Positions 12,062-19,986 are shown, numbered from the stretch's first letter. The stretch: 36,215 nt of DNA from Ureibacillus terrenus (GCF_006569205.1 NZ_VIGD01000021.1:1-36215), one strand, 5' to 3'. Numbers and translations are program-made. The notes: generated from the letters alone by a model not told the origin.

Positions 12062-12619
12062 TTGCGCGTAGCGGTTTATTGCGGTTCGGCACCGGGAAAA
12101 TCACCGGTGTATGCCGAAGCGGCGATTGAGTTGGGAAAAGCATTGGCACGGAAACAATATGGAGTTGTTTATGGAGGGTCCACTCAAGGATTGATGGGCA
12201 AAGTGGCGGATGCCGCCCTTTCAGAAGGCGGAGAAGTAATCGGAGTGATGCCCAGACATTTAATGGACAAAGAGAAATTGCATACAGGCCTGACTGAATT
12301 ATATATTGTTGATTCCATGCATGCCCGGAAAAAGAAAATGTCGGACCTCTCCAATGCATTTGTGGCGCTTCCGGGCGGTTGTGGCACGATGGATGAATAT
12401 TTCGAAGCGTTTACTTGGGCTCAGATCGGTTTGCATAAAAAACCGGTCATTTTATACAACGTCAATGGATTTTACGATTTGCTTGTTCAGCATTTTGAAA
12501 AGATGAAGGAAGAGGGATTTTTAAGAGAGCATCAACATCATCTTTTTAAGGTCGTTGAAACGTTGGAGGAATTGCTTTCCTATTTGGACAAGGTAAAGGA
12601 ATCTCTGGAGAAAAAGTGA
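12062..12619 (+). CDS. LOG-family nucleoside 5'-monophosphate phosphoribohydrolase (TIGR00730)
   Basis: 185 residues with the two signature motifs of the LOG (lysine decarboxylase-like) family: YGGSTQGLMG near residue 40 and PGGCGTMDE near residue 105. Characterised members cleave cytokinin riboside or other nucleoside 5'-monophosphates to base plus ribose 5-phosphate; some are still annotated wrongly as lysine decarboxylases. The TTG start at 12062 follows AGAAGGTGA at good spacing and gives the family-typical N-terminus LRVAVYCGSAPG. An ATG 27 nt upstream overlaps a consensus -10 and has no ribosome binding site. It is divergent from tadA and ends with its own terminator. Role in this organism not determinable. 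Confidence 0.88.
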   Translation: MRVAVYCGSAPGKSPVYAEAAIELGKALARKQYGVVYGGSTQGLMGKVADAALSEGGEVIGVMPRHLMDKEKLHTGLTELYIVDSMHARKKKMSDLSNAFVALPGGCGTMDEYFEAFTWAQIGLHKKPVILYNVNGFYDLLVQHFEKMKEEGFLREHQHHLFKVVETLEELLSYLDKVKESLEKK

Positions 12620-12631
12620 AACACGTTGGAC

Positions 12632-12664
12632 TGCCTGGAAGGTTTATTTTCCAGGCAATTTTTT
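12632..12664 (+). terminator. Intrinsic terminator after the LOG-family gene
   Basis: TGCCTGGAA pairs exactly with TTCCAGGCA around an 8-nt loop and is followed by ATTTTTTG. Confidence 0.9.
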
Positions 12665-12686
12665 GTTTCATTTTTTAGTGACCCGT

Positions 12687-12719
12687 TTTTTCAAAACAAA
12701 ACCGTTTTGTTTTGAAAAA
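12687..12719. promoter_or_regulatory. Perfect 15-bp palindrome upstream of the HEPN gene pair
   Basis: TTTTTCAAAACAAAA (12687-12701) and TTTTGTTTTGAAAAA (12705-12719) are exact inverted repeats with CCG between them. The right arm contains a possible -35 (TTGAAA, 12712-12717), 17 nt from AGATAT (12735-12740). It is not followed by a T-run, so it is not a normal plus-strand terminator. An operator for a dimeric repressor is plausible but unproven. Confidence 0.6.
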
Positions 12720-12777
12720 TCCGATCTTATTATGAGATATTTTAATTACGGAAAGTGCAGGGAGTGAGGGAATAGCG

Positions 12778-14061
12778 ATGAGCTGGTTATTGCAGTGGGT
12801 GCTGCCAAATGAAGTTAAACAAATAGATGATTTGAATCGCAAGGATATTAAACAATCGATGCAACAACTTCACAATTTCGTCCTGCAACATCATGAGGAA
12901 GTAAAAAAAGTCTATGTTTGGGTTTATTTGCACCAGCCTTTTTCTGTGAGGAGATTATTGGAGCTTGAAACACAATGGGAAAATAAGCTGCAGATGAAAA
13001 TCCACAAGGAAGTGGAATTGATTCCCGTTGTCAGGAAAAAGGGGAATTGGTTCGATGATATCCTCATAGAAGTGAATCAGGTGATTCACAGAATTTGCAA
13101 CGAGGAGCCTTTTGATGAAATGGTGCTGGTATCATGCGGGGGGCAATCCCTGCTGCAACAGGCGGTACTCATAGGAGGAATCAAAACCTTTGCGGACCGT
13201 TTTTGCTTGATGTTGCAAGATCAAGCAACGGGAGAGGTTTTACGGCAGCAATTTTACGATTCCCCCTATAAAAAATCATGGCTTCAATTATATCAACATT
13301 TAATCCATGATTACAATTACGCGGGCGCTTTGAAATTAGTCGAAGGACTTGAAAAAAATAAAAAAACGCAATTTATAAAGCTTCTGTTAGAGGTCCAGCA
13401 TTTAAGGGAAAATTTCAACTTTGAAGAGGCCTATGAAAAGTTCCGGGAAGCAAAAAAAATTCATCCCGCATCCAACTTGCGAATATTGGGAACGGAAATC
13501 ATCCTTCAACATTTAAATGGGGAGATGGGGGAACAGAAGAAAGAATTGGAGCAGATTCTGGAGCTTTATCGCCATATTAAAGCATTGCTTTTAAAAGAAA
13601 ACTATCCCTCTTTTTTGACCCGGTTTTACCGGGCGAGGGAGGCCGTATTAAAATATATTGTCAAATATGGTTCCGATGAAGAGATTCAGCTTCCAAGGGT
13701 TTCGTCAATATACCAATTTATCGACCAAATAGAGGAACTTTATGAGGAAGGAAAAATCAACCGTTTTTTTGGTGTGTATTTTTACATTAAAAGTTCCAAT
13801 GTGGCCAACGCGCTGAACGTTCGAAATAAGAGCTTTATCGGCCATAACCGTAAACCGATTTCGAAAAATGCCATTCTTTATGAATATTACGGTTCAAGAA
13901 ATATTAAAATCCCCCAGGCTGCCGAACGGTTTTTAGGGGATACGCGCATCATGCTCCGGGATTTGGGAGGGGCATTGGATGATAATTTGGAAGAGATGAA
14001 TAAATATTTGATTGAATTGATGATCAGCGCGGCAAGGGAAGGGGATGTAAAAGTTGATTAA
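12778..14061 (+). CDS. Csm6-like CARF-HEPN ribonuclease, first of a tandem pair
   Basis: 427 residues. The C-terminal helical half fits a HEPN ribonuclease: a helix FLTRFYRAREAVLKYIVKYG (about 279-298) and then VRNKSFIGH, an R-x6-H motif with Arg349 and His356, as in Csm6/Csx1 enzymes. The N-terminal half alternates strands and helices: VYVWVYL near 45-51, VELIPVV near 79-85, and MVLVSCGGQSLLQQAVLIG near 115-133. The last resembles the strand-glycine turn-helix that holds the cyclic oligoadenylate ligand in CARF domains, followed by DYNYAGALKLVE, which recalls the DYxAALELL linker of Csm6. In type III CRISPR systems such proteins are RNases switched on by cyclic oligoadenylate. The assignment is by motif and architecture; no search was run. 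ATG at 12778 follows GGGAGTGAGGG. It overlaps the next gene by 8 nt. No cas gene or repeat array is nearby. Confidence 0.7.
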   Translation: MSWLLQWVLPNEVKQIDDLNRKDIKQSMQQLHNFVLQHHEEVKKVYVWVYLHQPFSVRRLLELETQWENKLQMKIHKEVELIPVVRKKGNWFDDILIEVNQVIHRICNEEPFDEMVLVSCGGQSLLQQAVLIGGIKTFADRFCLMLQDQATGEVLRQQFYDSPYKKSWLQLYQHLIHDYNYAGALKLVEGLEKNKKTQFIKLLLEVQHLRENFNFEEAYEKFREAKKIHPASNLRILGTEIILQHLNGEMGEQKKELEQILELYRHIKALLLKENYPSFLTRFYRAREAVLKYIVKYGSDEEIQLPRVSSIYQFIDQIEELYEEGKINRFFGVYFYIKSSNVANALNVRNKSFIGHNRKPISKNAILYEYYGSRNIKIPQAAERFLGDTRIMLRDLGGALDDNLEEMNKYLIELMISAAREGDVKVD

Positions 14062-15217
14062 AACGGTGTGGATTCTTCCCCAGGAGAAGGATTCAATAAG
14101 TATTGAGCAATTGTGGAAAGATGGATTTTTTGAGGAAGGATTAATCGCCCTGCACAGTTCAATGGAGACGGAACCGATCGCAAATGTTGAAAATGTTCGG
14201 CTGAAGGGGGAAACCCTTCAACAACTGGTTGATGATTTGGAGGAGTTTCTAGAAAATCTTGCCATGAAGGCAAAAAAAATCCGGATCATCGTTGAGAAAA
14301 ATGGACATGTTTTGACGCAAGCGGCAATTCATTTTTGCATGACCCATTTCCCGTTAAAAACAGAAATAAGAATGAAGCACGAGCTATGGAGAAACTCCGA
14401 TATTCATTGGAAGAGCGAGAGCGAAGAATTATATCAATTGGTGCACCACTTAATTTATTTAAATAAATATAAAATTGCTGAATTAATATTAAAAAACCAT
14501 ACGGACAACCAGGACCTTTTCCATTTGATCCGGTTCGGGGAGCATCTGCTCAATGGAGATGCGAAATTCATCGATTCCCATAATGAACTCTTCTATTTCA
14601 ATTTATTGCAAAAGGTGCTCAAAAAGATTGATCATGACAAAGAAGAATTGGAATTCGTCCATATGATGAAGGGGCTGGTATATAGCAAACAGCGGCCGTT
14701 TATCTACTTTTTGCAGAATTATTGCAAGCAAGTATATAAAACGGAAGAACTGATAGATTTTATTGTGCTTTATTACCGGTTAGCCGAAGAATCGTTATTA
14801 TATGCCATGGGATGGGATGCGGATAATAACAATTATTATTGGGTGCGCCATAATGCAAAAAGAAGTGTGCAGTTTGAAAAACCGGTATCCCGGCACTTTT
14901 ACAGTTATTTAAAAATTATATTGGAAAAATCAAAGGAAGATCCGAAGAATAAATATTATGAAGAATTGGTAAAGGATTTCACACAAGAATGGCTCATCGG
15001 ATTAATCGATTTGCGCCATGAGGGCATCAGCGGACATGGATTCAGGCATTTTAGCAAGGAATTGTTTGAGAAAATTGCTTCGGGAAACCCGATTGACAAG
15101 ATGAACGGACTTCTTGCACGGTATGGACTTTATCCGAAGCATGATTTGTTCGAACTGATTCAGAAGGCAATCCTTGCTTTGGCGAGAAATTCGCTGATGA
15201 GGGCAAGCGATTCATAA
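14054..15217 (+). CDS. Csm6'-like CARF-HEPN ribonuclease, second of a tandem pair
   Basis: 387 residues with the same layout as its upstream neighbour but low similarity to it. The HEPN half has the helix DFIVLYYRLAEESLLYAMGW (about 235-254) and DLRHEGISGHGF, giving R-x6-H with Arg321 and His328; the Gly after His is common in Csm6. The N-terminal half has KKIRIIVEKNGHVLTQAAIH near 74-93 in the position of a CARF strand-turn-helix, without the typical Gly/Ser/Thr-rich turn, so ligand binding could be weakened. YLNKYKIAELILKN near 135-148 matches the linker helix of the first protein. The TTG start at 14054 follows GGAAGGGGATG inside the end of the first gene, so the two are translationally coupled. 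Tandem Csm6/Csm6' genes are known in Streptococcus thermophilus type III-A loci; here they stand alone. Confidence 0.65.
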   Translation: MIKTVWILPQEKDSISIEQLWKDGFFEEGLIALHSSMETEPIANVENVRLKGETLQQLVDDLEEFLENLAMKAKKIRIIVEKNGHVLTQAAIHFCMTHFPLKTEIRMKHELWRNSDIHWKSESEELYQLVHHLIYLNKYKIAELILKNHTDNQDLFHLIRFGEHLLNGDAKFIDSHNELFYFNLLQKVLKKIDHDKEELEFVHMMKGLVYSKQRPFIYFLQNYCKQVYKTEELIDFIVLYYRLAEESLLYAMGWDADNNNYYWVRHNAKRSVQFEKPVSRHFYSYLKIILEKSKEDPKNKYYEELVKDFTQEWLIGLIDLRHEGISGHGFRHFSKELFEKIASGNPIDKMNGLLARYGLYPKHDLFELIQKAILALARNSLMRASDS

Positions 15218-15293
15218 AAAATAAATCCTTTTCTTCGTTTATGAGAATTTCTTGAAGGAAATTGAAAAATTTATGGAAAACGGAATATTTATC

Positions 15294-15323
15294 CCTTAAT
15301 ATAGAATTGTTAAAATATTAAGG
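15294..15323. promoter_or_regulatory. Inverted repeat upstream of the RraA-like gene
   Basis: CCTTAATAT (15294-15302) and ATATTAAGG (15315-15323) are exact inverted repeats separated by 12 nt, ending just before the AAGGGG ribosome binding site. It has no T-run. Operator or leader hairpin, undetermined. Confidence 0.4.
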
Positions 15324-15346
15324 AAATTCAAAGGGGTTATGTTGAT

Positions 15347-15967
15347 ATGTCAAATTTAATCGAGAAATTTTTAGCGATACCAACGACAGCCATTTCCGAT
15401 GCAACGGGGGGACATACAAATTTAGATGCAAAAATTAAGCCGTTAAGCGATCATTATAAAATTGCAGGCCGGGCTGTAACGGTACGATTGCCTGACGGAG
15501 AAAACAAAGCCGTGCTTGAAGCCATCAGCATTGCCCAAAAAGGCGATATCATCGTCATTGATGCAAAAGGAAATACGAACCGGGCAGTAGCCGGGGATTT
15601 TGTCGCTTCGCTGGCAAAGGGACTGGGAATTCAAGGATTTGTAGTAAATGGTGTCATCCGTGATATCGCCGCAATGCGTGAACTGGATTTCCCGATCTTT
15701 GCTTTGGGAACAACAGTGGCAAGCGGAAATAAACATGGCGGCGGAAAAGTGAATGTTCCGATAGCCATTGGCGGCGTAAGCGTCCAACCGGGAGACTTTA
15801 TTGTGGGGGATGTGGATGGAGTCGTCGTAATTCCGCAAGGCGAAGAAGAAGAAATTTTGAAAAAGGCCGAAGAAAAATTGGCAAAAGATGAGGCGAGAGA
15901 AAAAGAAGCTCTCGCAAATGGAGAAGAGTCAATCCGCAAATATCTTGAAAAAGCTTTGGCCAAATAA
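15347..15967 (+). CDS. RraA-family protein (HMG/CHA aldolase-like)
   Basis: 206 residues. The N-terminus TTAISDATGG and the central GFVVNGVIRDIAAMRELDFPIFALG are hallmarks of the RraA/4-hydroxy-4-methyl-2-oxoglutarate aldolase family, and GDxDGVVVIP (GDVDGVVVIPQG) is also typical. True aldolases use the Arg-Asp pair of the IRD motif (around residues 104-105) with a divalent metal to split HMG or release CO2 from oxaloacetate; the E. coli RraA branch instead binds RNase E. RNase E is not typical of Bacillales, so a metabolic role is more likely. ATG at 15347 follows AAAGGGGTTATG. Basic/acidic helical C-terminus ~30 residues long. It is convergent with gltP and follows the HEPN pair after 129 nt. 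Confidence 0.85.
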   Translation: MSNLIEKFLAIPTTAISDATGGHTNLDAKIKPLSDHYKIAGRAVTVRLPDGENKAVLEAISIAQKGDIIVIDAKGNTNRAVAGDFVASLAKGLGIQGFVVNGVIRDIAAMRELDFPIFALGTTVASGNKHGGGKVNVPIAIGGVSVQPGDFIVGDVDGVVVIPQGEEEEILKKAEEKLAKDEAREKEALANGEESIRKYLEKALAK

Positions 15968-15973
15968 TATATA

Positions 15974-16010
15974 AAAAGCTGGATAAAAAGTTTTCCTCTT
16001 TCTATCCAGC
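15974..16010. terminator. Hairpin after the RraA-like gene
   Basis: GCTGGATA (15978-15985) pairs with TATCCAGC (16003-16010). The T-run is present only when read on the minus strand, so it may be a weak plus-strand terminator or a barrier to read-through from gltP. Confidence 0.45.
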
Positions 16011-16065
16011 CCAACTAATTACAGGAATTTATCCTTGGTTATAGAAAATTTTAAAACGTTTACAT

Positions 16066-16097
16066 AGAAAAGGAGCCTTGCCTGAAGGCCCCCTTTT
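16066..16097 (-). terminator. Terminator of the gltP gene
   Basis: GAAAAGG and CCTTTTC with inner GCCTT/AAGGC form an interrupted stem just after the gltP stop codon on the minus strand, with TTTTC at its base. Confidence 0.65.
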
Positions 16098-16108
16098 CTT
16101 TTCTATTT

Positions 16109-17380
16109 TTATTTTGCTAAATCAGTCACATATTCATTCATTTGGCTTTCATCAAATCGGTGTTCCCATTTTGACATGACGATCGCTGCCAGGGAGTTTC
16201 CGACTACGTTGACCGCAGTACGGGCCATGTCCAGGATACGGTCGATTCCTGCAATGAAAGCCAGTCCTTCCAATGGAATTCCGACAGATCCCAATGTTGC
16301 CAACAATACGACGAAGGATACACCAGGCACGCCGGCAATTCCTTTTGAAGTTACCATTAACACAAGCACTAATGTCACTTGTTCAGCAATGGATAAATCG
16401 ATGCCGTACAATTGTGCAATAAAGATCGCCGCGATGGATTGATATAATGTGGAACCGTCCAGGTTAAATGAATAGCCTGTTGGAATCACAAAGGATGTAA
16501 TATCCTTTGGACAACCAAAGCGTTCCATTTTTTGCATAATGCGAGGCAATACCGTTTCGGAGCTGGATGTGGAGTAAGCCAAAATCAGCTCGTCCTTTAG
16601 AACTTTAATCACTTGGAAAATATTCACGTTGACGATTTTGGCCGTAATGCCCAATACGACGATGACGAAGAAAATCATCGCACCATAAACAACGACGACT
16701 AATTTTCCAAGCGGAATCAATGATTCCAATCCAAATTTTGAAACGGTTACAGCCATCAAGCCGAATACCCCGAATGGAGCAAATTTCATCACCAGGTTTG
16801 TTACCCAGAACATGGCGTCCGCAACCCCATGCGCAAAAGCAAGGACCGGTTTCCCGCGTTCACCGATTGCTGCAACTCCTAAACCGAATAATACGGAGAA
16901 GAAGATTACGGACAACATATCGCCTTGTGCCATGGAATCAATAATGTTTGTCGGCACAATTCCGACGATTGTATCGATAAAGCCTCCTTCATGTTCCACT
17001 TTTTCCGTCGTTTCCACATAGGAGGAAATATCCGTTTGTTCCAATTGATTCATGTCGATGCCGTCACCTGGTCTGAATATGTTTGTGACAAGCAAACCAA
17101 GGATGATGGCAATCGTCGTGATGATTTCAAAATAGATCAATGTTTTCCCGCCAAGGCGGCCGAGTTGTTTCAAATCCCCTGTTCCAGCAACACCGACAAT
17201 TAACGTCGAAATGATGATTGGTATAACAATCATCTTAATCAAGTTTAAAAAGATGGTACCAAGCGGTTTTAAATAAGTTTCGACGTTTGGATTTCCATAA
17301 AAAATAGCCCCTACAACAATCCCCAATACTAGCGCAATCAAAATTTGCGAAGCTAAACTCAGTTTAAATTTCTTTCTCAA
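16109..17380 (-). CDS. gltP: Proton/glutamate-aspartate symporter (DAACS family)
   Basis: Imports glutamate/aspartate with ions across the cytoplasmic membrane. 423 residues with the family architecture of eight helices and two re-entrant hairpins. Visible motifs: AYSTSSSETVLP (first hairpin), GYSFNLDGSTLYQSIAAIF (NMDGT-region, with the NLDGS variant seen in GltP-type carriers), GVPGVSFVVLLATLG (second hairpin) and DRILDMARTAVNVVGN (substrate Asp/Arg helix). I chose TTG at 17380, which follows AAGGGGTGA; a longer reading from 17416 also begins with TTG but lacks a ribosome binding site. It lies downstream of the glnK-glnL genes on the same strand with ~90 nt between, so it is a probable target of that two-component system. 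Confidence 0.92.
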   Translation of the reverse strand: MRKKFKLSLASQILIALVLGIVVGAIFYGNPNVETYLKPLGTIFLNLIKMIVIPIIISTLIVGVAGTGDLKQLGRLGGKTLIYFEIITTIAIILGLLVTNIFRPGDGIDMNQLEQTDISSYVETTEKVEHEGGFIDTIVGIVPTNIIDSMAQGDMLSVIFFSVLFGLGVAAIGERGKPVLAFAHGVADAMFWVTNLVMKFAPFGVFGLMAVTVSKFGLESLIPLGKLVVVVYGAMIFFVIVVLGITAKIVNVNIFQVIKVLKDELILAYSTSSSETVLPRIMQKMERFGCPKDITSFVIPTGYSFNLDGSTLYQSIAAIFIAQLYGIDLSIAEQVTLVLVLMVTSKGIAGVPGVSFVVLLATLGSVGIPLEGLAFIAGIDRILDMARTAVNVVGNSLAAIVMSKWEHRFDESQMNEYVTDLAK

Positions 17381-17469
17381 AAAACTCACCCCTTGTTTAA
17401 ATAAAAAAATAAGCAAGTTTATATTAATTAGCCACTTACAAAATCCGACAAAATCCTATAAAAATTTTT

Positions 17470-18348
17470 TTAATTAACTTTATTGACAATATCTGCAAAC
17501 AACACCTGGATGAATTTTTTGATATTTATTTTCACTTTTCTTTCTTCATTGTTCTTAATTTGGCTCATCAGTTTCCGGATTTCCGTAAATTCAAAATAGC
17601 GCGGGGCATAATATTCAAATTCTGAGTTTGTATAATCTACTAAACCCAGGTTCGCCAGGTTGATCATCGCTGCCAAGATGGTGCGGCGAATGCGTTGTTC
17701 GATTGATTTGCTTTCCTTTATGATTTCATCAGGGGTGTTTTTTGTCAGTTTAGCAACGCGTTCATACAATTCTTTTAATGGGGGCAGGGGAGTGTTTCTT
17801 TGCTTGTCCATCATCAATAATTCAATGATCTTTGTTATATCTTCGCTTCCCACTTCCCCAACGATTCCCATATCATTCAAGATGCTTAATACATGGTCGC
17901 GGGGAGATTTCTTTGAATGCTGGATGGCCGGTGATTCGATATTGGAGAGGGATTCGCGTATAACTGAAATGGAGGTTTTTAGCCGGTATTGTTCCTCCGT
18001 TTTTCTTAGTACCATCTCCACTTCCACTTTATTGATCGGCTTATGGATAAAAAACTCAATGCCTTTTTCATAAGCCTGGGCCACCATTTCTTTATTGATT
18101 ACTTGGGAAATCATGATGAATTTTCCGTCATAATGATTTTCCCGCAGTCGTTCAATCGTTGATAATCCATCCAGTTTGGGCATTAATAAATCAATGAGCA
18201 CAAAGTCCGGCTGCAACATTAGAACTTGAGGAATTGCTTCTTCTCCATTCGAAGCTTCGCCAATGACGGTTCCAAGTTGGCTTTCTTCAATAATTTGAGC
18301 CAACATCGCACGGCTTGCCCGATCGTCATCCACTATAAAGTACCTCAT
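17470..18348 (-). CDS. glnL: GlnL/YcbB-type response regulator
   Basis: 292 residues. The receiver domain (1-~120) starts RYFIVDDDRASRAML, with acidic pocket Asp7-9, phospho-Asp in FVLIDLLMPKLDG near residue 54, and HKPINKVE at the end. The C-terminal region (about 145-290) is the YcbB/GlnL DNA-binding domain, with LNDMGIVGEVGSEDITKII and a predicted helix-turn-helix around RRTILAAMINLANLGLVDYT. In B. subtilis GlnL activates glutaminase and glutamine transporter genes in response to glutamine. The ATG at 18348 overlaps the stop of glnK by 4 nt and is preceded by AGGAGA, so the pair is translationally coupled. Confidence 0.88.
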   Translation of the reverse strand: MRYFIVDDDRASRAMLAQIIEESQLGTVIGEASNGEEAIPQVLMLQPDFVLIDLLMPKLDGLSTIERLRENHYDGKFIMISQVINKEMVAQAYEKGIEFFIHKPINKVEVEMVLRKTEEQYRLKTSISVIRESLSNIESPAIQHSKKSPRDHVLSILNDMGIVGEVGSEDITKIIELLMMDKQRNTPLPPLKELYERVAKLTKNTPDEIIKESKSIEQRIRRTILAAMINLANLGLVDYTNSEFEYYAPRYFEFTEIRKLMSQIKNNEERKVKINIKKFIQVLFADIVNKVN

Positions 18349-19604
18349 GGCACGTCTCCTTTTTGCAAATGTTGAATTGGAATATGAATGGTAAATTTGG
18401 TTGTTTGATCGCTTTCAACATGGATGGTTCCATTGAGTTTCTCAACGATTGCTTGAACATGAGATAAACCGATGCCTGTCGAAGGCACCCCTTCACGATT
18501 GTATTTTGTCGTAAATCCTGCATCGAATATGACAGGAATCAAATTCTCCGGAATTCCCACGCCTGTATCTTCCACTGAAATGATTACATCATCTTCCCCG
18601 GTATTAATCGAAATATGAATGACCCCTTTTTCTTCAATCGCCTCCACGGCATTGGCGACTAAATTGTTGATAAGGGCAAGCAAAGGGATATGCTCATTGG
18701 TTCGGAAATCTTCATTATAGGAAATCATGAAGTCAATCTGTTTGTTTAACATTTCACTGTATTTTTCATTTGCTTCTTTTACAAATTGGAGCAATTCGGA
18801 AATGAAATAGGCATCCAATGGTTCCATGTTTAGAATCTTTGATAATCCGGCATAAATTCTTTGTTCATCTTTCTTAACCTCGTGAATTTCTTGGGCAATA
18901 TTAAGGGCTTTCATGCTTAACGTAAGGTCGATATTTTTTAATTCATCATACAAGCTATAGCTCTCTGCCGTGATTTTCTCGATTTCATTCATCGATTTTT
19001 TTAAATATAAAGCTTCCACATAAAGGGTGGAAATGAAGTTTAACAACTGCTGCACTTGCCTTTTCTGTTCCTTTACCGTGATGGAACTGTAAATCCCAAC
19101 AACAAAGAAACTTCTTAGTACGGCAACGAGCAGAAGCAATAAAACTTCCTTAATGGTTATGGGTATGTTGGTTATAAAAAAGGAAGTGGTTAATTGTTCA
19201 ATAGAGTTGCTTGCAAATTCAATAATGGTTACCCAACTTGCCAATAAAAAAGGTTTCGATTTAAACTTCTCGAGTTTGATCATGTGTAAGCCGAGCGCAA
19301 ACAAGATGTAAAAAAGACCCGCCGGCAGGTGGGAAATCAGTGAACTGGTAAAAGCGCTTTCATAAATGAACACATCCAGCATTGTTCGAAAAAGCGCGAT
19401 GACCATTCCGGTGGCAAATCCCGCATAAATCAAAGGCAAAGGGCTGATTAATGCTGCCAAAAAAAACATGACGGTACCCAATCCAAACCGGAAAGGGGCC
19501 CCTTCAAAAGGGATTACTTTCACTTCGCTGGCAACCGCTGTGATGATCGCAACGATAAAGATCAATAATGCATCATTTCGATCGATGAATTTTTTTTGTT
19601 CCAT
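18345..19604 (-). CDS. glnK: GlnK/YcbA-type sensor histidine kinase
   Basis: 419 residues. Six or so membrane helices fill residues ~10-190 (DALLIFIVAIITAVASEV, FRFGLGTVMFFLAALISPLP and so on), a built-in membrane sensor with no large extracellular domain. A coiled-coil dimerisation part contains the probable phospho-acceptor in QEIHEVKKDEQR. The ATPase domain has the N box NLVANAVEAIEEKG, G1 box DTGVGIPE, and G2 box STGIGLSHV. Layout and length match B. subtilis GlnK (YcbA), partner of GlnL. ATG at 19604 has AGAGGG upstream. With glnL and gltP it forms a glutamate/glutamine-related cluster. Confidence 0.88.
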   Translation of the reverse strand: MEQKKFIDRNDALLIFIVAIITAVASEVKVIPFEGAPFRFGLGTVMFFLAALISPLPLIYAGFATGMVIALFRTMLDVFIYESAFTSSLISHLPAGLFYILFALGLHMIKLEKFKSKPFLLASWVTIIEFASNSIEQLTTSFFITNIPITIKEVLLLLLVAVLRSFFVVGIYSSITVKEQKRQVQQLLNFISTLYVEALYLKKSMNEIEKITAESYSLYDELKNIDLTLSMKALNIAQEIHEVKKDEQRIYAGLSKILNMEPLDAYFISELLQFVKEANEKYSEMLNKQIDFMISYNEDFRTNEHIPLLALINNLVANAVEAIEEKGVIHISINTGEDDVIISVEDTGVGIPENLIPVIFDAGFTTKYNREGVPSTGIGLSHVQAIVEKLNGTIHVESDQTTKFTIHIPIQHLQKGDVP

Positions 19605-19680
19605 TATAGACCCTCTGCAAAGAATAGTTCTTTCATTATTCTAATCTAAAGCAGGTAGAAAATAAAAAAATTTGATAAAA

Positions 19681-19710
19681 TAAAAAACCACTACTGAAGC
19701 AGTAGTGGTT
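19681..19710 (-). terminator. Intrinsic terminator of tRNA-Ser
   Basis: On the minus strand AACCACTACT pairs exactly with AGTAGTGGTT around a 5-nt loop, followed by TTTTTTA. It lies ~15 nt past the tRNA 3' end. Confidence 0.9.
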
Positions 19711-19725
19711 GGAATTTCTTATGTA

Positions 19726-19819
19726 TGGTGGAGGAAGAGGGATTTGAACCCCCGCGCGGGTGTGACCCGCCTGTCGGTTTTCAAGACCGATCCCTTCAGC
19801 CAGACTTGGGTATTCCTCC
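19726..19819 (-). tRNA. tRNA-Ser (anticodon UGA)
   Basis: A 94-nt class II tRNA with CCA encoded. Acceptor GGAGGAA/TTCCTCC; anticodon stem-loop CGGTCTTGAAAACCG reads TGA; a long variable arm of the serine type (CAGGCGGGTCACACCCGCG); T-arm GGGGGTTCAAATCCCTC. The base before CCA is A, where most bacterial tRNA-Ser have G. Confidence 0.96.
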
Positions 19820-19949
19820 ATTTCGACAGCAAAAAATATATCATGGTATTTTCAATATGTCAATAAATTAATATCAACGAAAAATAATTCAAATAAAGGA
19901 TAAGAAAGGTTGTACTTGTTGCAATTTGAAGAATCGCCAGAACAAAACA

Positions 19950-19979
19950 TTGCAATTTCCCGTTTACATGGGGTATACT
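19950..19979 (+). promoter_or_regulatory. Promoter of the SRP RNA gene
   Basis: TTGCAA (19950-19955), 18-nt spacer, TATACT (19974-19979). The implied start, 7-8 nt further on, coincides with the 5' end of the SRP RNA. Confidence 0.75.
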
Positions 19980-19986
19980 TATTTAT

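Noticed and set aside
12062..12619. Lysine decarboxylase
   Set aside because: The PGGxGT-E motif belongs to the LOG phosphoribohydrolase family, for which the decarboxylase label is a historical misannotation.
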